From Bacteroidales bacterium (GTDB lineage: Bacteria; Bacteroidota; Bacteroidia; Bacteroidales; UBA7960): a stretch of 32,225 bases of DNA. The stretch is taken from assembly GCA_003557385.1 (NCBI GenBank), contig PWON01000190.1, positions 1-32,225 of the forward strand. The letters run 5' to 3'. Made by a program: the position numbers and the translations under genes. Numbering within the stretch: position 1 is the first letter of the stretch; each line of letters opens with the position of its first letter. This document shows, one piece after another, positions 1 through 8,769 of the stretch. The notes under the pieces are model-generated. The model did no database searches. It was given only the letters and a program-made list of their open reading frames with translations, and was not told the DNA's origin.

Positions 1-915
1 ATGGAGGATGATTTTGAGCGGTACACTGACCATTTAATGAACACCCCGGCCAGCTTTTTCATGTACAGGGATTTCCAGTCCAGAAATGTCATGATCAAGG
101 ATGGCCAACCATATTTTATTGACTACCAGGGCGGACGAAAGGGCCCGTTGGCTTATGACATTGCCTCACTTCTATTCGATGCCAAGGCAAATATTCCATA
201 TGATGTCCGCGAAGAACTGCTCGACCATTATATTGATTGTTTGAATGAAAAAACACGCGTCAACAAAAAAGCCTTCCGGAGGTCGTTCTACGATTTTGTA
301 CTGATGCGTATACTGCAGGCTCTGGGCACCTACGGTTTCCGGGGCGGGGTGGAAAAAAAGCCCCTGTTTCTGCAAAGTGTGCCATTTGCACTGAATAACC
401 TGGCATGGCTCGACGAACAGGGGTTGTTGCCTGAATGCATCCCATACCTGACCGGCATCATTCAAAAAATTGCCGCAAAGAAAGCCGGAGAAATACTGCC
501 CCCACCGGACGATGGGCTGACCATCCGCGTATGTAGTTTTTCCTATAAAAAAGGGATCCCTGCCGACAATTCCGGCAATGGAGGTGGGTTTGTTTTCGAC
601 TGCCGCGGACTGCCAAATCCCGGGCGGGAAAATCAATTTCAGGCACTCAGCGGGAAAGACGGCGAAGTAATTGAATTACTCGAAAGAAACAACAACGTAA
701 GGCTGTTCATAGATGCCGCAGGCACCATGGTGGAGCCCACCATATCAAACTACCTGGAGAGGGGATTTACCAGCCTGGCCATTTGTTTTGGCTGCACGGG
801 CGGCCAGCATCGTTCGGTATATTGTGCGGAAAAACTGGCCAAAAGACTACGTCAGAAATTCAGCAGCAGTGTCAATGTCATCGTCAAGCATTTTGAAGAA
901 ACAAACTGGCAATAA
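1..915 (+). CDS. AmgK-like sugar kinase (APH fold) fused to RapZ C-terminal domain, 5' partial
   Basis: The first part (about residues 1-160) is the C-lobe of an aminoglycoside-phosphotransferase-fold kinase: the catalytic loop YRDFQSRN keeps Asp24 and Asn29, and FIDYQ supplies the metal-binding Asp41. Within this fold the sequence looks closest to AmgK-type N-acetylmuramate/N-acetylglucosamine anomeric kinases. Residues about 174-304 are a RapZ C-terminal domain, with FVFDCRGLPNPG and the hallmark CTGGQHRSV (residues 265-273). In E. coli this domain senses glucosamine-6-phosphate. The kinase N-lobe, normally some 200 residues, is absent, so the gene almost certainly begins before position 1 and the ATG at base 1 is internal. 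The MurU-like gene follows 12 nt downstream, which supports an amino-sugar kinase role. The RapZ N-terminal P-loop ATPase domain is replaced by the kinase. Substrate is inferred, not shown. Confidence 0.85.
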   Translation: MEDDFERYTDHLMNTPASFFMYRDFQSRNVMIKDGQPYFIDYQGGRKGPLAYDIASLLFDAKANIPYDVREELLDHYIDCLNEKTRVNKKAFRRSFYDFVLMRILQALGTYGFRGGVEKKPLFLQSVPFALNNLAWLDEQGLLPECIPYLTGIIQKIAAKKAGEILPPPDDGLTIRVCSFSYKKGIPADNSGNGGGFVFDCRGLPNPGRENQFQALSGKDGEVIELLERNNNVRLFIDAAGTMVEPTISNYLERGFTSLAICFGCTGGQHRSVYCAEKLAKRLRQKFSSSVNVIVKHFEETNWQ

Positions 916-927
916 ACCTTCCCTGCT

Positions 928-1668
928 ATGAAGGCCATGATTTTTTCGGCAGGCCTGGGCACCAGGCTCAAACCCATTACCCTTGCAAAGCCAAAAGCGC
1001 TGGTCCGCTTAAAAGGCAAGTCCATGCTGGTCCGGGTGGCTGAGAAACTAATTGCCGCAGGCGTTACCGATATCGTCGTAAATATACATCATCATGGGGA
1101 TGCACTGGAAACATTCATCAGGAAGCTATATTACCCGGGCGTAAGGTTCCACATATCCGATGAAACGGATCAACTGCTCGATACGGGGGGTGGATTAAAG
1201 AAGGCGGCCGGCTTGCTGCAGGGAGATGAAGCCATTTTCCTGTACAACTCAGACGTGTTATGCGATATAAACCTGGCTGACATGCTCAGGGCCCACAACC
1301 AACACCGCCCCCTGGCCACCCTGGCGGTTACCCGGCGTATGTCACCCCGGCACTTTTTATGGCTGGATGGAAAGCTGGCCGGCTGGGAAAACACCGTTAC
1401 AGGGGAAAAAATACGCTGCAGGGATCTGGCCAACCGGCAACCAGAAGCAATGGCATTCAGCGGCATCCATCTGGTGGAACCGGACATTCTGCCGCTTATC
1501 ACAGAAAACGGACGGTTCTCCATCAGGCAGTTGTACCTGAGATTGGCGCGGGATTATGATCTGATGGCTTATGTGCATGAAGCACGGTACTGGGCCGACA
1601 TTGGAACCCCCGGAAAACTAAAACATGCAGCCCGTTTGCTGGAGCAATATCCGGAACGATTTCAGTAA
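928..1668 (+). CDS. Nucleotidyltransferase, MurU-like (NTP-transferase family)
   Basis: A 246-aa sugar-1-phosphate nucleotidyltransferase. The N-terminus has the family signature GLGTRLKPITLAKPK (residues 9-23), where the Gly-rich loop and Arg/Lys bind the nucleotide triphosphate, and YNSDVL (Asp109) supplies the metal-binding aspartate. The compact size fits MurU (N-acetylmuramate-1-phosphate uridylyltransferase) better than the longer RfbA or GlmU enzymes. MurU acts directly after the AmgK kinase in the recycling route MurNAc to MurNAc-1-P to UDP-MurNAc, and the upstream gene is an AmgK-like kinase, so the pair makes biochemical sense. A mannose-1-phosphate guanylyltransferase-like activity, as annotated for many relatives, cannot be excluded. 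It lies 12 nt after the kinase stop and 14 nt before the AddB-like gene, so all three are probably co-transcribed. Confidence 0.85.
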   Translation: MKAMIFSAGLGTRLKPITLAKPKALVRLKGKSMLVRVAEKLIAAGVTDIVVNIHHHGDALETFIRKLYYPGVRFHISDETDQLLDTGGGLKKAAGLLQGDEAIFLYNSDVLCDINLADMLRAHNQHRPLATLAVTRRMSPRHFLWLDGKLAGWENTVTGEKIRCRDLANRQPEAMAFSGIHLVEPDILPLITENGRFSIRQLYLRLARDYDLMAYVHEARYWADIGTPGKLKHAARLLEQYPERFQ

Positions 1669-1682
1669 AACAGCAAAAGCAT

Positions 1683-4565
1683 ATGCGCGCATTTTTAGAA
1701 GAAGTAAGTGACCATGTCCTGGAAAATTATCCGGATGACACCGGTGACCTTTGTATTGTCACACCGAACCGCAGGGCAGGTCTTTTCTTCCGGAAATATT
1801 TCGCTTCCAGGATAAAAGCCCCCATGTGGTCGCCCGAAGTCCTGAGTATAGAAGACTTTATCAACAGCATCAGCGGCTATGCCATCTGCGAAAAACCCGG
1901 CATTTTTTTTGAGTTTTATACGGTATACCGGCAAATTGAGAAGGAATCGGCCGACGACATCGACAGGTTTTTTGCCTGGGCTCCTGCCCTGATCCGCGAC
2001 TTTGACGACATCGACAATGCCCTGGCGGATCCAGAAACTCTGTTTGATTACCTTAAAAACATCCGGCACATCGACACCTGGAATCCCGACGGTTCGGAAT
2101 TAACCGATTTCCAGCAAGGCTATCTTTCCTTTATCAAGAAGATGGGAACATACCACAGCGCCCTGCATGAGCATCTGACCGGAAAGAATTTGGCCTGGCA
2201 GGGCTTGTCTTCGCGCCAGGCAGCCCGGAAAATCGAAGCCGGCGACACAAGTTTGCCCTGGAAAAAAATACTATTTACCGGTTTTAATGCCCTCACCGGG
2301 GCCGAAGAACAAATCATCCACACATTGCTCAGGGAAGGGCACGCCGAATACATAACAGATGCCGATCCTTTTTATGTGAATAATCCTGGGCACGAAGCGG
2401 GCCATTTTATCCGCAAATACCGTAAAAAATTTCCAGCAGTACAGCGCGAACAAGGGGAAGGATTTTTCCGGTCAGGGCTTAAAAAGATCCGCATTTACGG
2501 CCTGGCAAAAAACGTGAACCAGGCCAGGCTGGCCGGCAACCTGATCAAAGAAATACCCAGCATGTCCAACCATGAGTCCACCGCGGTGGTTCTGGCAAAT
2601 GAGCAGCTGCTCATCCCAATGCTCAATGCATTGCCAAAAGAGGCAGAAGACATCAATGTGACCATGGGCTACCCATTGTCAAAAACAAATATGTCGGGCT
2701 TTTTTGACACCCTCTTCCAGTTGCATCTCCGGGCATTTGCGCCAGGCAAAAACAAGGACAAGCAATGCGCTTTTTACCACAAAGACCTGTATCGTTTATT
2801 TTCGCACAGCAACTCCGGCCTTTTGTGGGATATGGATACAGGCGATGAGCAATGCTCAGGCCTGTTGCAAAGAATGAACGAATCCAATCAAAGCCATTAT
2901 ACTTTCGGGCAGTTGGTGTCTTTGTCGGAGGATCCCCGCCATTTTTCCGAACGTTTTTCTTTTTTGGACAAAAACTGGCAAACCGATGTGAAGGGCATTT
3001 TCTCATCCGTTTTGGCATTATCAGAACAATTTGACCTTTTGTTGCGCGAAAAAGCAGGCAAACAGGGCCGTGATATTGTCAACACCCCATTTTTCGCAGA
3101 CTTCGAATCCCTGTATTATTTTGCCAGAATATTCAGGCAAATGGAAAGCTTCCTTGCACGATTCCCTTTTCTGGCTTCACTGAAAACCCTCTACCGGCTC
3201 ATGAGGCAAATTACGGCAGAAACCCGGTTGTCTTTTTCCGGTGAACCCCTTAAAGGGCTTCAGGTGATGGGTATGCTGGAAACCCGGAGCCTTGACTTTA
3301 AAAACGTGATCCTGCTCTCCGTCAACGAAAACATCCTGCCCAAACCCAAAAGCAATTACTCTTTTATTCCTTATGAAGTCAAAAAATCCTTTGGCCTGCG
3401 GCTTTACCATGAGCAGGATGCCATCTATGCCTACCACTTTTACCGTTTGCTCCAAAGGGCCGAAAACATCTGTTTGATTTACAACACCCAAACCCAGGAC
3501 ATCGGGAGCAGCGAGAAAAGCCGGTACATTACCCAGCTGCAATATGAGATGCCGCAATACAATCCTAATACAGACATCAGGGAGGAGATTGTTTCCGTGC
3601 CACCCCCCATGAATGAATGCTCCGCAGAAATCAGCATTCCTAAAACGGAAGATGTCATGACGCAGCTGAACGAAATGGCCAAAAAAGGCTTTTCACCATC
3701 TGCCCTGGCCCGCTATATTAATTGTCCCCTGCAATTTTATTTTGAGCGGCTGGCCCGCATTGAAGAATCCGACGAAGTAGAAGAAACCCTGGAGGCGCGT
3801 ACCATTGGAAATATTGTGCACGGCGTGATGGAGGACCTGTATCGTAAACATACGGGCCAGATATTGCAAACGGCACACATTCAGGCCATGGAAAAACAAC
3901 TTGAAGAACACCTGAAAAAGCGTTTTGAGAAAGAATACAGGGGCGGAAACATCCATGCAGGAAAGAACCTCCTGTTATACCATCTCACCAGGCGGTTTGT
4001 TGAAAACCTGCTAAAAGCCGAAAGAACGGCAATTCAGCGATCGGAAACCACAGGTGAGCAAATTACCCTGCTCTCACTGGAAGAACCTTTACAGGCAACC
4101 CTTGAGATGCGGCAAAAAAATGGCGGAATGATTGAAGTCACCATTGCGGGCAAAGCCGACCGGATCGACTGCACGGCCAAAGCAGTCCGTGTAATCGATT
4201 ATAAAACAGGTAAAATTCAGTCTTCTGAACTGAGTTTCGCCGGTTGGGACCTGCCGTTTACAAAAAGCGAAAAATTAAAAAACTTTCAGCTGTTGTGTTA
4301 TGCCTGGCTTTATCACCAGGCACATTCCGGGGTAACACAGATTGAACCAGGCATTATCTCCACACGCAATCCTGCCAGGGGACTTCAAACCATGAAACAC
4401 CCGGGAGGAAAAGGCATCCTAAAACCGGACGACCTTCGTGCATTTGAAACAAGGTTCATACAGATGCTCGGGGAGTTAATGGATCCGGACATGCCTTTCA
4501 GGCAAACCGGGGAAGAAAAAAATTGCAGTTTTTGTATGTTCAGTCATGTATGCCGCAGGTTTTAG
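1683..4565 (+). CDS. addB: AddB-like PD-(D/E)XK nuclease family protein
   Basis: A 960-aa protein with the organisation of AddB, the second nuclease subunit of the AddAB helicase-nuclease that resects double-strand breaks for RecA recombination. The C-terminal nuclease domain contains VRVIDYKTGK (Asp839, Lys841), the D-x-K part of the PD-(D/E)XK active site. Four cysteines fit the iron-sulphur staple of AddB nucleases: Cys681 in NCPLQFYFERL and the terminal set Cys948, Cys951, Cys957 spaced C-x2-C-x5-C. The N-terminal half resembles an inactivated UvrD-like helicase; I see no Walker A GxxGxGK(S/T) near the start, where LCIVTPNRRAG stands instead. No AddA helicase gene is present in the window. 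The stop overlaps the alaS stop on the other strand by 4 nt. Confidence 0.85.
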   Translation: MRAFLEEVSDHVLENYPDDTGDLCIVTPNRRAGLFFRKYFASRIKAPMWSPEVLSIEDFINSISGYAICEKPGIFFEFYTVYRQIEKESADDIDRFFAWAPALIRDFDDIDNALADPETLFDYLKNIRHIDTWNPDGSELTDFQQGYLSFIKKMGTYHSALHEHLTGKNLAWQGLSSRQAARKIEAGDTSLPWKKILFTGFNALTGAEEQIIHTLLREGHAEYITDADPFYVNNPGHEAGHFIRKYRKKFPAVQREQGEGFFRSGLKKIRIYGLAKNVNQARLAGNLIKEIPSMSNHESTAVVLANEQLLIPMLNALPKEAEDINVTMGYPLSKTNMSGFFDTLFQLHLRAFAPGKNKDKQCAFYHKDLYRLFSHSNSGLLWDMDTGDEQCSGLLQRMNESNQSHYTFGQLVSLSEDPRHFSERFSFLDKNWQTDVKGIFSSVLALSEQFDLLLREKAGKQGRDIVNTPFFADFESLYYFARIFRQMESFLARFPFLASLKTLYRLMRQITAETRLSFSGEPLKGLQVMGMLETRSLDFKNVILLSVNENILPKPKSNYSFIPYEVKKSFGLRLYHEQDAIYAYHFYRLLQRAENICLIYNTQTQDIGSSEKSRYITQLQYEMPQYNPNTDIREEIVSVPPPMNECSAEISIPKTEDVMTQLNEMAKKGFSPSALARYINCPLQFYFERLARIEESDEVEETLEARTIGNIVHGVMEDLYRKHTGQILQTAHIQAMEKQLEEHLKKRFEKEYRGGNIHAGKNLLLYHLTRRFVENLLKAERTAIQRSETTGEQITLLSLEEPLQATLEMRQKNGGMIEVTIAGKADRIDCTAKAVRVIDYKTGKIQSSELSFAGWDLPFTKSEKLKNFQLLCYAWLYHQAHSGVTQIEPGIISTRNPARGLQTMKHPGGKGILKPDDLRAFETRFIQMLGELMDPDMPFRQTGEEKNCSFCMFSHVCRRF

Positions 4566-7189
4566 CACCGTTCAAGTAATGTCTTTTTGCTTTCCGACAA
4601 CACCTTATCCAGGCCTTTGGGATCATTCCCGCCAGCAGTAGCAAAGAAGGGTTGTCCGCCACCACCTCCTTTGATGTGGGCGGCAAGTTCACGGACAAGG
4701 TTCCCGGCATGCAGGCCTTTTTCGTGCACCAGGTTCTCTGCGATCATCACGGCAATACCGGCTTTGTCTCCGTCTTCGTATCCGATCACGAGAAAGAGGT
4801 TGGGAACCTTGCCTTTTAGTTGAAAAGCAAGGTCTTTTGCAGCTTTTGCATCCATTTTGACCCGTGTAGAAATAAAATGCACCCCATGAATGTCTTCGGC
4901 ATTGCGTATCAGGTCATCAACCAATTGTTTTAATTGCATTTGCTGGTAGTTGGCCAGTTCCTTTTTCATTGCATCATTCTGGTCAAGCAGTTGGTTCAGG
5001 GCCGGCAAACTGTCCTTGGGGTATTTCAGCAAACGCTTTATCTCCTCCAGTTCATCCAGTTTAGACCGGATAAATTGTTCCGCTGCATGGCCGGTAACTG
5101 CCTCAACCCTTCTGATACCAGCAGCAATGGCGCCTTCAGAAACAATGGCAAACAATCCGATTTGTCCGGTCGCAGACACATGGGTTCCCCCGCACAGTTC
5201 CGATGAAAATTGATTGTCAAAAGACACCACACGCACTTTTTCACCATATTTCTCGCCAAACAGGGCCGTAGCACCCATCTCCTCAGCTTCACTCATACTT
5301 AGCTCCCTGTGTTCTTCCATCCGGATGTTCTCTCGTATTTTCTGGTTTACCAGTTGTTCAACCGCGTGGATTTCCTCATCGGTCATTTTGCCAAAATGTG
5401 CAAAATCAAACCGCAGACGCTGATCGTCTACCAGGGATCCTTTCTGTTGCACATGGCTGCCAAGTATTGTCTTTAATGCCGAATGCAGTAAATGAGTCGC
5501 CGTATGATTGTTCTCGGTAAGACGCCTTTTGGTCCCGTCCACAACAGCCGTCAGTTTTTCAGGCCATTGGGTGGGAATTTGTTGCATTTCATGAATGGTC
5601 AGGTTGTTTTCCTTCCGGGTGTCGGTCACCGGATACCGTTCACCCTCTATAACCAGCCAGCCCCTGTCACCTGCCTGTCCGCCCGACTCGGGGTAAAAAG
5701 GACTTTGGTCCAACACCACCTGATACAAGGTTTTTCCTTTGTTCCCAAGTTTCCTGTATTTGATGATTTTTGCTTCGGCCTCCAGCGTTTCATAGCCCAA
5801 AAAGCGGGTGTCTTCATGGTGTGGGCGCACCTCCTGCCAGTCCCCGGTATCTAAACCGGCGGCTTCGCGGCTGCGTGCCTTCTGGCTTGCCATGCCTTTT
5901 TGAAAGTCCTCCATATCCACATCCCAGCCTTTTTCCCTGGCCATTAATGTGGTAAGATCAATGGGAAAACCGAAAGTGTCGAACAGTTCAAAGGCAAACC
6001 GGCCGTCTATCACATTCCGGCCCGGATGAGTGGCCAGGTATTGTTCAAATTTTTGAATTCCCACGGCCAGGGTACGCAAAAATGACAGCTCTTCTTCTGA
6101 AATAACTTTGGAAATCAAGTCTTTTTGAGCTTTCAGTTCAGGGAAAGCATTACCCAGGTGCTCTACCAGCACAGGCACCAGGTGGTGCACAAAACTTTCG
6201 CGGAATCCCAAAAAAGTATACCCATAACGAATGGCCCTGCGTAAAATGCGACGGATCACATAACCGCCTTTGTTGTTCGAAGGCAACTCCCCGTCAGCAA
6301 TGGCAAAAGAAACAGCCCTCAGATGGTCAACCACTACACGCATGGCAATATCCGTATCTTTTCCGTCGCCATAAGATATTCCCGAAAGCCCTTCGAGTTT
6401 TTCAATATAAGGACGGAAAACATCCGTATCATAATTTGAGCGCTTGCGCTGTAAAACCATGCAAAGACGTTCAAAACCCATCCCGGTGTCCACGTGTTTG
6501 GCCGGCAGGTGTTTCAGGCTGCCATCCGACAAACGGTTGAATTCAATGAATACCAGGTTCCATATTTCAATCACCAGGGGATGCTCTTTGTTGACCAGGG
6601 TAGCCCCATCTACTTGTTTGCGTTCAAGGTCGTCGCGTAAATCCACATGTATTTCCGAACAAGGGCCGCAAGGTCCGGTTTCCCCCATTTCCCAGAAATT
6701 ATCTTTTTTGGAACCATAAAGAATACGACGTTCATCCAGATATGCCTTCCAATGATCATATGCTTCCTTGTCTTCACCCAGCCCTTCCTTTGGAGAGCCC
6801 TCAAATACCGTGGCATATAACCTGTCTTTGTCAATTTTGTAAACCCTGGTCAGCAATTCCCATGCCCAGGCAATGGCTTCCTTTTTGAAATAGTCACCAA
6901 AACTCCAGTTGCCCAGCATCTCAAACATGGTGTGGTGATAGGTGTCATGCCCTACTTCCTCCAAATCATTATGCTTTCCGGATACCCGCAAACACTTCTG
7001 CGAGTTTACCACACGCTTGTCGGCGGGTGCTGTATTTCCAAGAAAAATATCCTTAAACTGGTTCATGCCCGCATTGGTAAACAACAATGTGGGGTCGTTC
7101 CGTACCACCATGGGGGCAGAACGATATATCGCATGATTTTTCTTTTCAAAAAACCTTAGAAAGGAATCCCTGATTTGCGAAGCCTTCAT
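4562..7189 (-). CDS. alaS: Alanine--tRNA ligase
   Basis: Full-length (875 aa, the usual size) cytoplasmic alanyl-tRNA synthetase, which charges tRNA-Ala and edits Ser/Gly mischarging. The N-terminus MKASQIRDSFLRFFEKKNHAIYRSAP is the class II catalytic-domain start typical of AlaRS. The editing domain carries the zinc-binding HTATHLLH (His562, His566) and CGGTH (Cys666), the same positions within two residues as in E. coli. The C-terminal oligomerisation (C-Ala) region ends in an HIKGGGGGQPFFATAGG motif. The start Met is supported by the conserved N-terminus and by a candidate promoter just upstream. It is transcribed divergently from the M23 peptidase gene and convergently with the AddB-like gene. 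Confidence 0.98.
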   Translation of the reverse strand: MKASQIRDSFLRFFEKKNHAIYRSAPMVVRNDPTLLFTNAGMNQFKDIFLGNTAPADKRVVNSQKCLRVSGKHNDLEEVGHDTYHHTMFEMLGNWSFGDYFKKEAIAWAWELLTRVYKIDKDRLYATVFEGSPKEGLGEDKEAYDHWKAYLDERRILYGSKKDNFWEMGETGPCGPCSEIHVDLRDDLERKQVDGATLVNKEHPLVIEIWNLVFIEFNRLSDGSLKHLPAKHVDTGMGFERLCMVLQRKRSNYDTDVFRPYIEKLEGLSGISYGDGKDTDIAMRVVVDHLRAVSFAIADGELPSNNKGGYVIRRILRRAIRYGYTFLGFRESFVHHLVPVLVEHLGNAFPELKAQKDLISKVISEEELSFLRTLAVGIQKFEQYLATHPGRNVIDGRFAFELFDTFGFPIDLTTLMAREKGWDVDMEDFQKGMASQKARSREAAGLDTGDWQEVRPHHEDTRFLGYETLEAEAKIIKYRKLGNKGKTLYQVVLDQSPFYPESGGQAGDRGWLVIEGERYPVTDTRKENNLTIHEMQQIPTQWPEKLTAVVDGTKRRLTENNHTATHLLHSALKTILGSHVQQKGSLVDDQRLRFDFAHFGKMTDEEIHAVEQLVNQKIRENIRMEEHRELSMSEAEEMGATALFGEKYGEKVRVVSFDNQFSSELCGGTHVSATGQIGLFAIVSEGAIAAGIRRVEAVTGHAAEQFIRSKLDELEEIKRLLKYPKDSLPALNQLLDQNDAMKKELANYQQMQLKQLVDDLIRNAEDIHGVHFISTRVKMDAKAAKDLAFQLKGKVPNLFLVIGYEDGDKAGIAVMIAENLVHEKGLHAGNLVRELAAHIKGGGGGQPFFATAGGNDPKGLDKVLSESKKTLLERC

Positions 7190-7224
7190 TAAAAGAATTT
7201 TTTAATTATTTCCCCGGTAAGCGG

Positions 7225-7232
7225 CAAAATTA
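7225..7232 (-). promoter_or_regulatory. Candidate Bacteroidota -7 element for alaS
   Basis: Read on the minus strand the sequence is TAATTTTG, a perfect TAnnTTTG box, 36 nt before the alaS start codon. No convincing TTG/TTTG -33 element is visible at the expected spacing, so this rests on the -7 box and its position only. It lies 12 nt from the opposing box for the M23 gene, so the two divergent promoters would overlap. Confidence 0.4.
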
Positions 7233-7244
7233 CATGATTTTTTT

Positions 7245-7252
7245 TAGTTTTG
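7245..7252 (+). promoter_or_regulatory. Candidate Bacteroidota -7 element for the M23 peptidase gene
   Basis: TAGTTTTG matches TAnnTTTG exactly and follows a T-run. It lies about 100 nt upstream of the M23 start, implying a leader of about 100 nt. The -33 position has no clear TTG. It stands back to back with the alaS box. Confidence 0.38.
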
Positions 7253-7355
7253 TATTACCGTATGTTGTTTTGGAAGTAAGGCGGCCTGTACGTAATCTGA
7301 ATTACCGGCAGTTTTGCCCCAAATCTTTTGTATTTAAAAGGATTGATTTAACGCA

Positions 7356-8324
7356 ATGGGCAAAGTTCAATATCGTTTTGATCCGAAATCCCTTTCTGTT
7401 GAACGCGTAAGAAAGTCTTTTGCCGACCGGCTGAAGGTGTTCCTGCATTATGTCTTGACCGGGCTGGTATTTTCTGTTGTTGTACTGATCATAGGCTTTA
7501 CTTTTTTCGATTCTCCCAAAGAACGCATACTCCAGCGCGAGATTGAACAATTCAGGGTGCAATACCAAATATTGAATGACCGCATTGATGTACTCAATAA
7601 TGTATTGGCTGACCTGCAAGAACGTGATGACCGCATTTACCGTGTGATCATGGAGGCAGACCCCATCCCCCGTCCGGTTCGTGAGGCCGCATTTGGCGGG
7701 ACCGACCGCTATGCCCACCTGGCCGGGTATCAAAACAGCGAGTTGATGTCAAAAACCATGCAGCGCATTGACCAGCTTTCGGCCAAATTATACGTTCAGT
7801 CGAAATCGTATGATGAAGTGTTTGATATGGCCATCAACAAGGCCGATATGCTGGCCTCCATTCCTGCCATAGTGCCCATACCGGATGGTGCCAACTATTT
7901 GATGTCCGGCTATGGAATGCGTATTCATCCTATTTATAAGACCATGCGGATGCATCACGGCGTGGATTTTACAGCAGATGTGGGTACCCCGATTTATTCC
8001 ACAGGCAACGGGGTGGTGACCAGGGCCGAAAGGAACCGGCATGGGTATGGGCTCATGGTCGAAATTGACCATGGTTATGGCTACACCACACTCTATGCCC
8101 ACATGAACAGCCTGGAAGTAAGGCGCGGCCAAAGGGTAAAGCGAGGTGAAATTATTGGAACTGTTGGCAATACCGGCACCTCCACGGCCCCGCACCTGCA
8201 TTACGAAGTGCACAGAAACAACCGTTCGGTAAATCCTGTTCATTATTTTTACAACGACCTTACCCCCGAAGAATTTGAAATCATCATCGAACGCGCCTCC
8301 CGCGTAAACCAATCATTGTCCTGA
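7356..8324 (+). CDS. M23 family metallopeptidase, membrane-anchored
   Basis: A 322-aa LytM/M23 zinc endopeptidase expected to cut peptide cross-links in peptidoglycan or to act as a divisome/elongasome cofactor. A single membrane segment (about residues 29-50, VFLHYVLTGLVFSVVVLIIGF) follows a basic cytoplasmic tail. A coiled-coil-like stretch (about 53-95, ending in DVLNNVLADLQERDDRIY) leads to the periplasmic catalytic domain. The active-site motifs are intact: HHGVD (His200, Asp204), LYAH (His249) and HLH (His280, His282), so it should be catalytically active rather than an EnvC/NlpD-type pseudo-enzyme. It is followed by a terminator-like hairpin and a merR gene. This membrane-anchored type is common in Bacteroidota; the exact cleavage site cannot be read from sequence. 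Confidence 0.93.
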   Translation: MGKVQYRFDPKSLSVERVRKSFADRLKVFLHYVLTGLVFSVVVLIIGFTFFDSPKERILQREIEQFRVQYQILNDRIDVLNNVLADLQERDDRIYRVIMEADPIPRPVREAAFGGTDRYAHLAGYQNSELMSKTMQRIDQLSAKLYVQSKSYDEVFDMAINKADMLASIPAIVPIPDGANYLMSGYGMRIHPIYKTMRMHHGVDFTADVGTPIYSTGNGVVTRAERNRHGYGLMVEIDHGYGYTTLYAHMNSLEVRRGQRVKRGEIIGTVGNTGTSTAPHLHYEVHRNNRSVNPVHYFYNDLTPEEFEIIIERASRVNQSLS

Positions 8325-8365
8325 TTCTTTTGCAAACGTTTGATCCGGCCATCCGGACGTATGAA

Positions 8366-8394
8366 AAAAACCGGTTGATTACTAACAGGTTTTT
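8366..8394 (+). terminator. Possible terminator after the M23 gene
   Basis: A hairpin AAAAACC-g-GTT / AAC-a-GGTTTTT forms 10 base pairs with a single G-A mismatch and a 7-nt loop, followed by a T-rich tract (TTTTTCTTATTTTT). It starts about 40 nt after the M23 stop. The stem is AT-rich, and the same bases overlap the candidate merR promoter, so the call is moderate. Confidence 0.4.
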
Positions 8395-8404
8395 CTTATT
8401 TTTA
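8375..8404 (+). promoter_or_regulatory. Candidate promoter for merR
   Basis: TTG at 8375-8377, 19 nt of spacer, then TATTTTTA at 8397-8404. This is a Bacteroidota -33/-7 pair with one mismatch in the last base of TAnnTTTG. The start codon of merR follows 18 nt later, so the leader would be short. Confidence 0.33.
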
Positions 8405-8422
8405 CCGGCAAATTAAATCCCC

Positions 8423-8758
8423 ATGCCGAAAGAACATCCGGAACAAAGCAAGATATATTATTCCATTGGGGAAGTTGCCCGGATGTTTGACGTAAACACC
8501 TCCCTGATCCGTTTCTGGGAAAAAGAATTCGATATAATCCGCCCCCGTAAGAACAAAAAAGGGAACCGTTTATTTACAAAACAGGATGTGGACAACTTTC
8601 ACATGATATTTCATTTGGTCAAAGAAAGGGGATATACCCTGAAGGGTGCAAAAGAAAAACTCAACAAAAACCCGGAAGAAACCAGGCAGGACATGGAAAT
8701 CTTAAAAACCCTCCATAAAATGCGTGATTTTTTACTGGCACTGAAATCCAAATTATAA
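8423..8758 (+). CDS. MerR family transcriptional regulator
   Basis: A 111-aa DNA-binding protein. Residues about 10-80 are a MerR winged helix-turn-helix: YYSIGEVARMFDVNTSLIRFWEKEF is the recognition-helix region and RPRKNKKGNRLFTKQDV the wing. The tail ends in a short helix (LKTLHKMRDFLLALKSKL) likely used for the antiparallel coiled coil of the dimer. There is no cysteine-rich metal site and no separate ligand-binding domain, so the signal it senses cannot be inferred. The MFS transporter gene starts 11 nt after its stop, so it is probably co-transcribed with, and could regulate, the transporter. The alaS / M23 / MerR order is, from memory, a recurring Bacteroidota arrangement. Confidence 0.92.
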   Translation: MPKEHPEQSKIYYSIGEVARMFDVNTSLIRFWEKEFDIIRPRKNKKGNRLFTKQDVDNFHMIFHLVKERGYTLKGAKEKLNKNPEETRQDMEILKTLHKMRDFLLALKSKL

Positions 8759-8769
8759 AAGAAAATTCT

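Noticed and set aside
8333-8342. Palindrome CAAACGTTTG after the M23 gene
   Set aside because: A 10-bp palindrome is expected by chance in a window of this size and nothing ties it to a known regulator.
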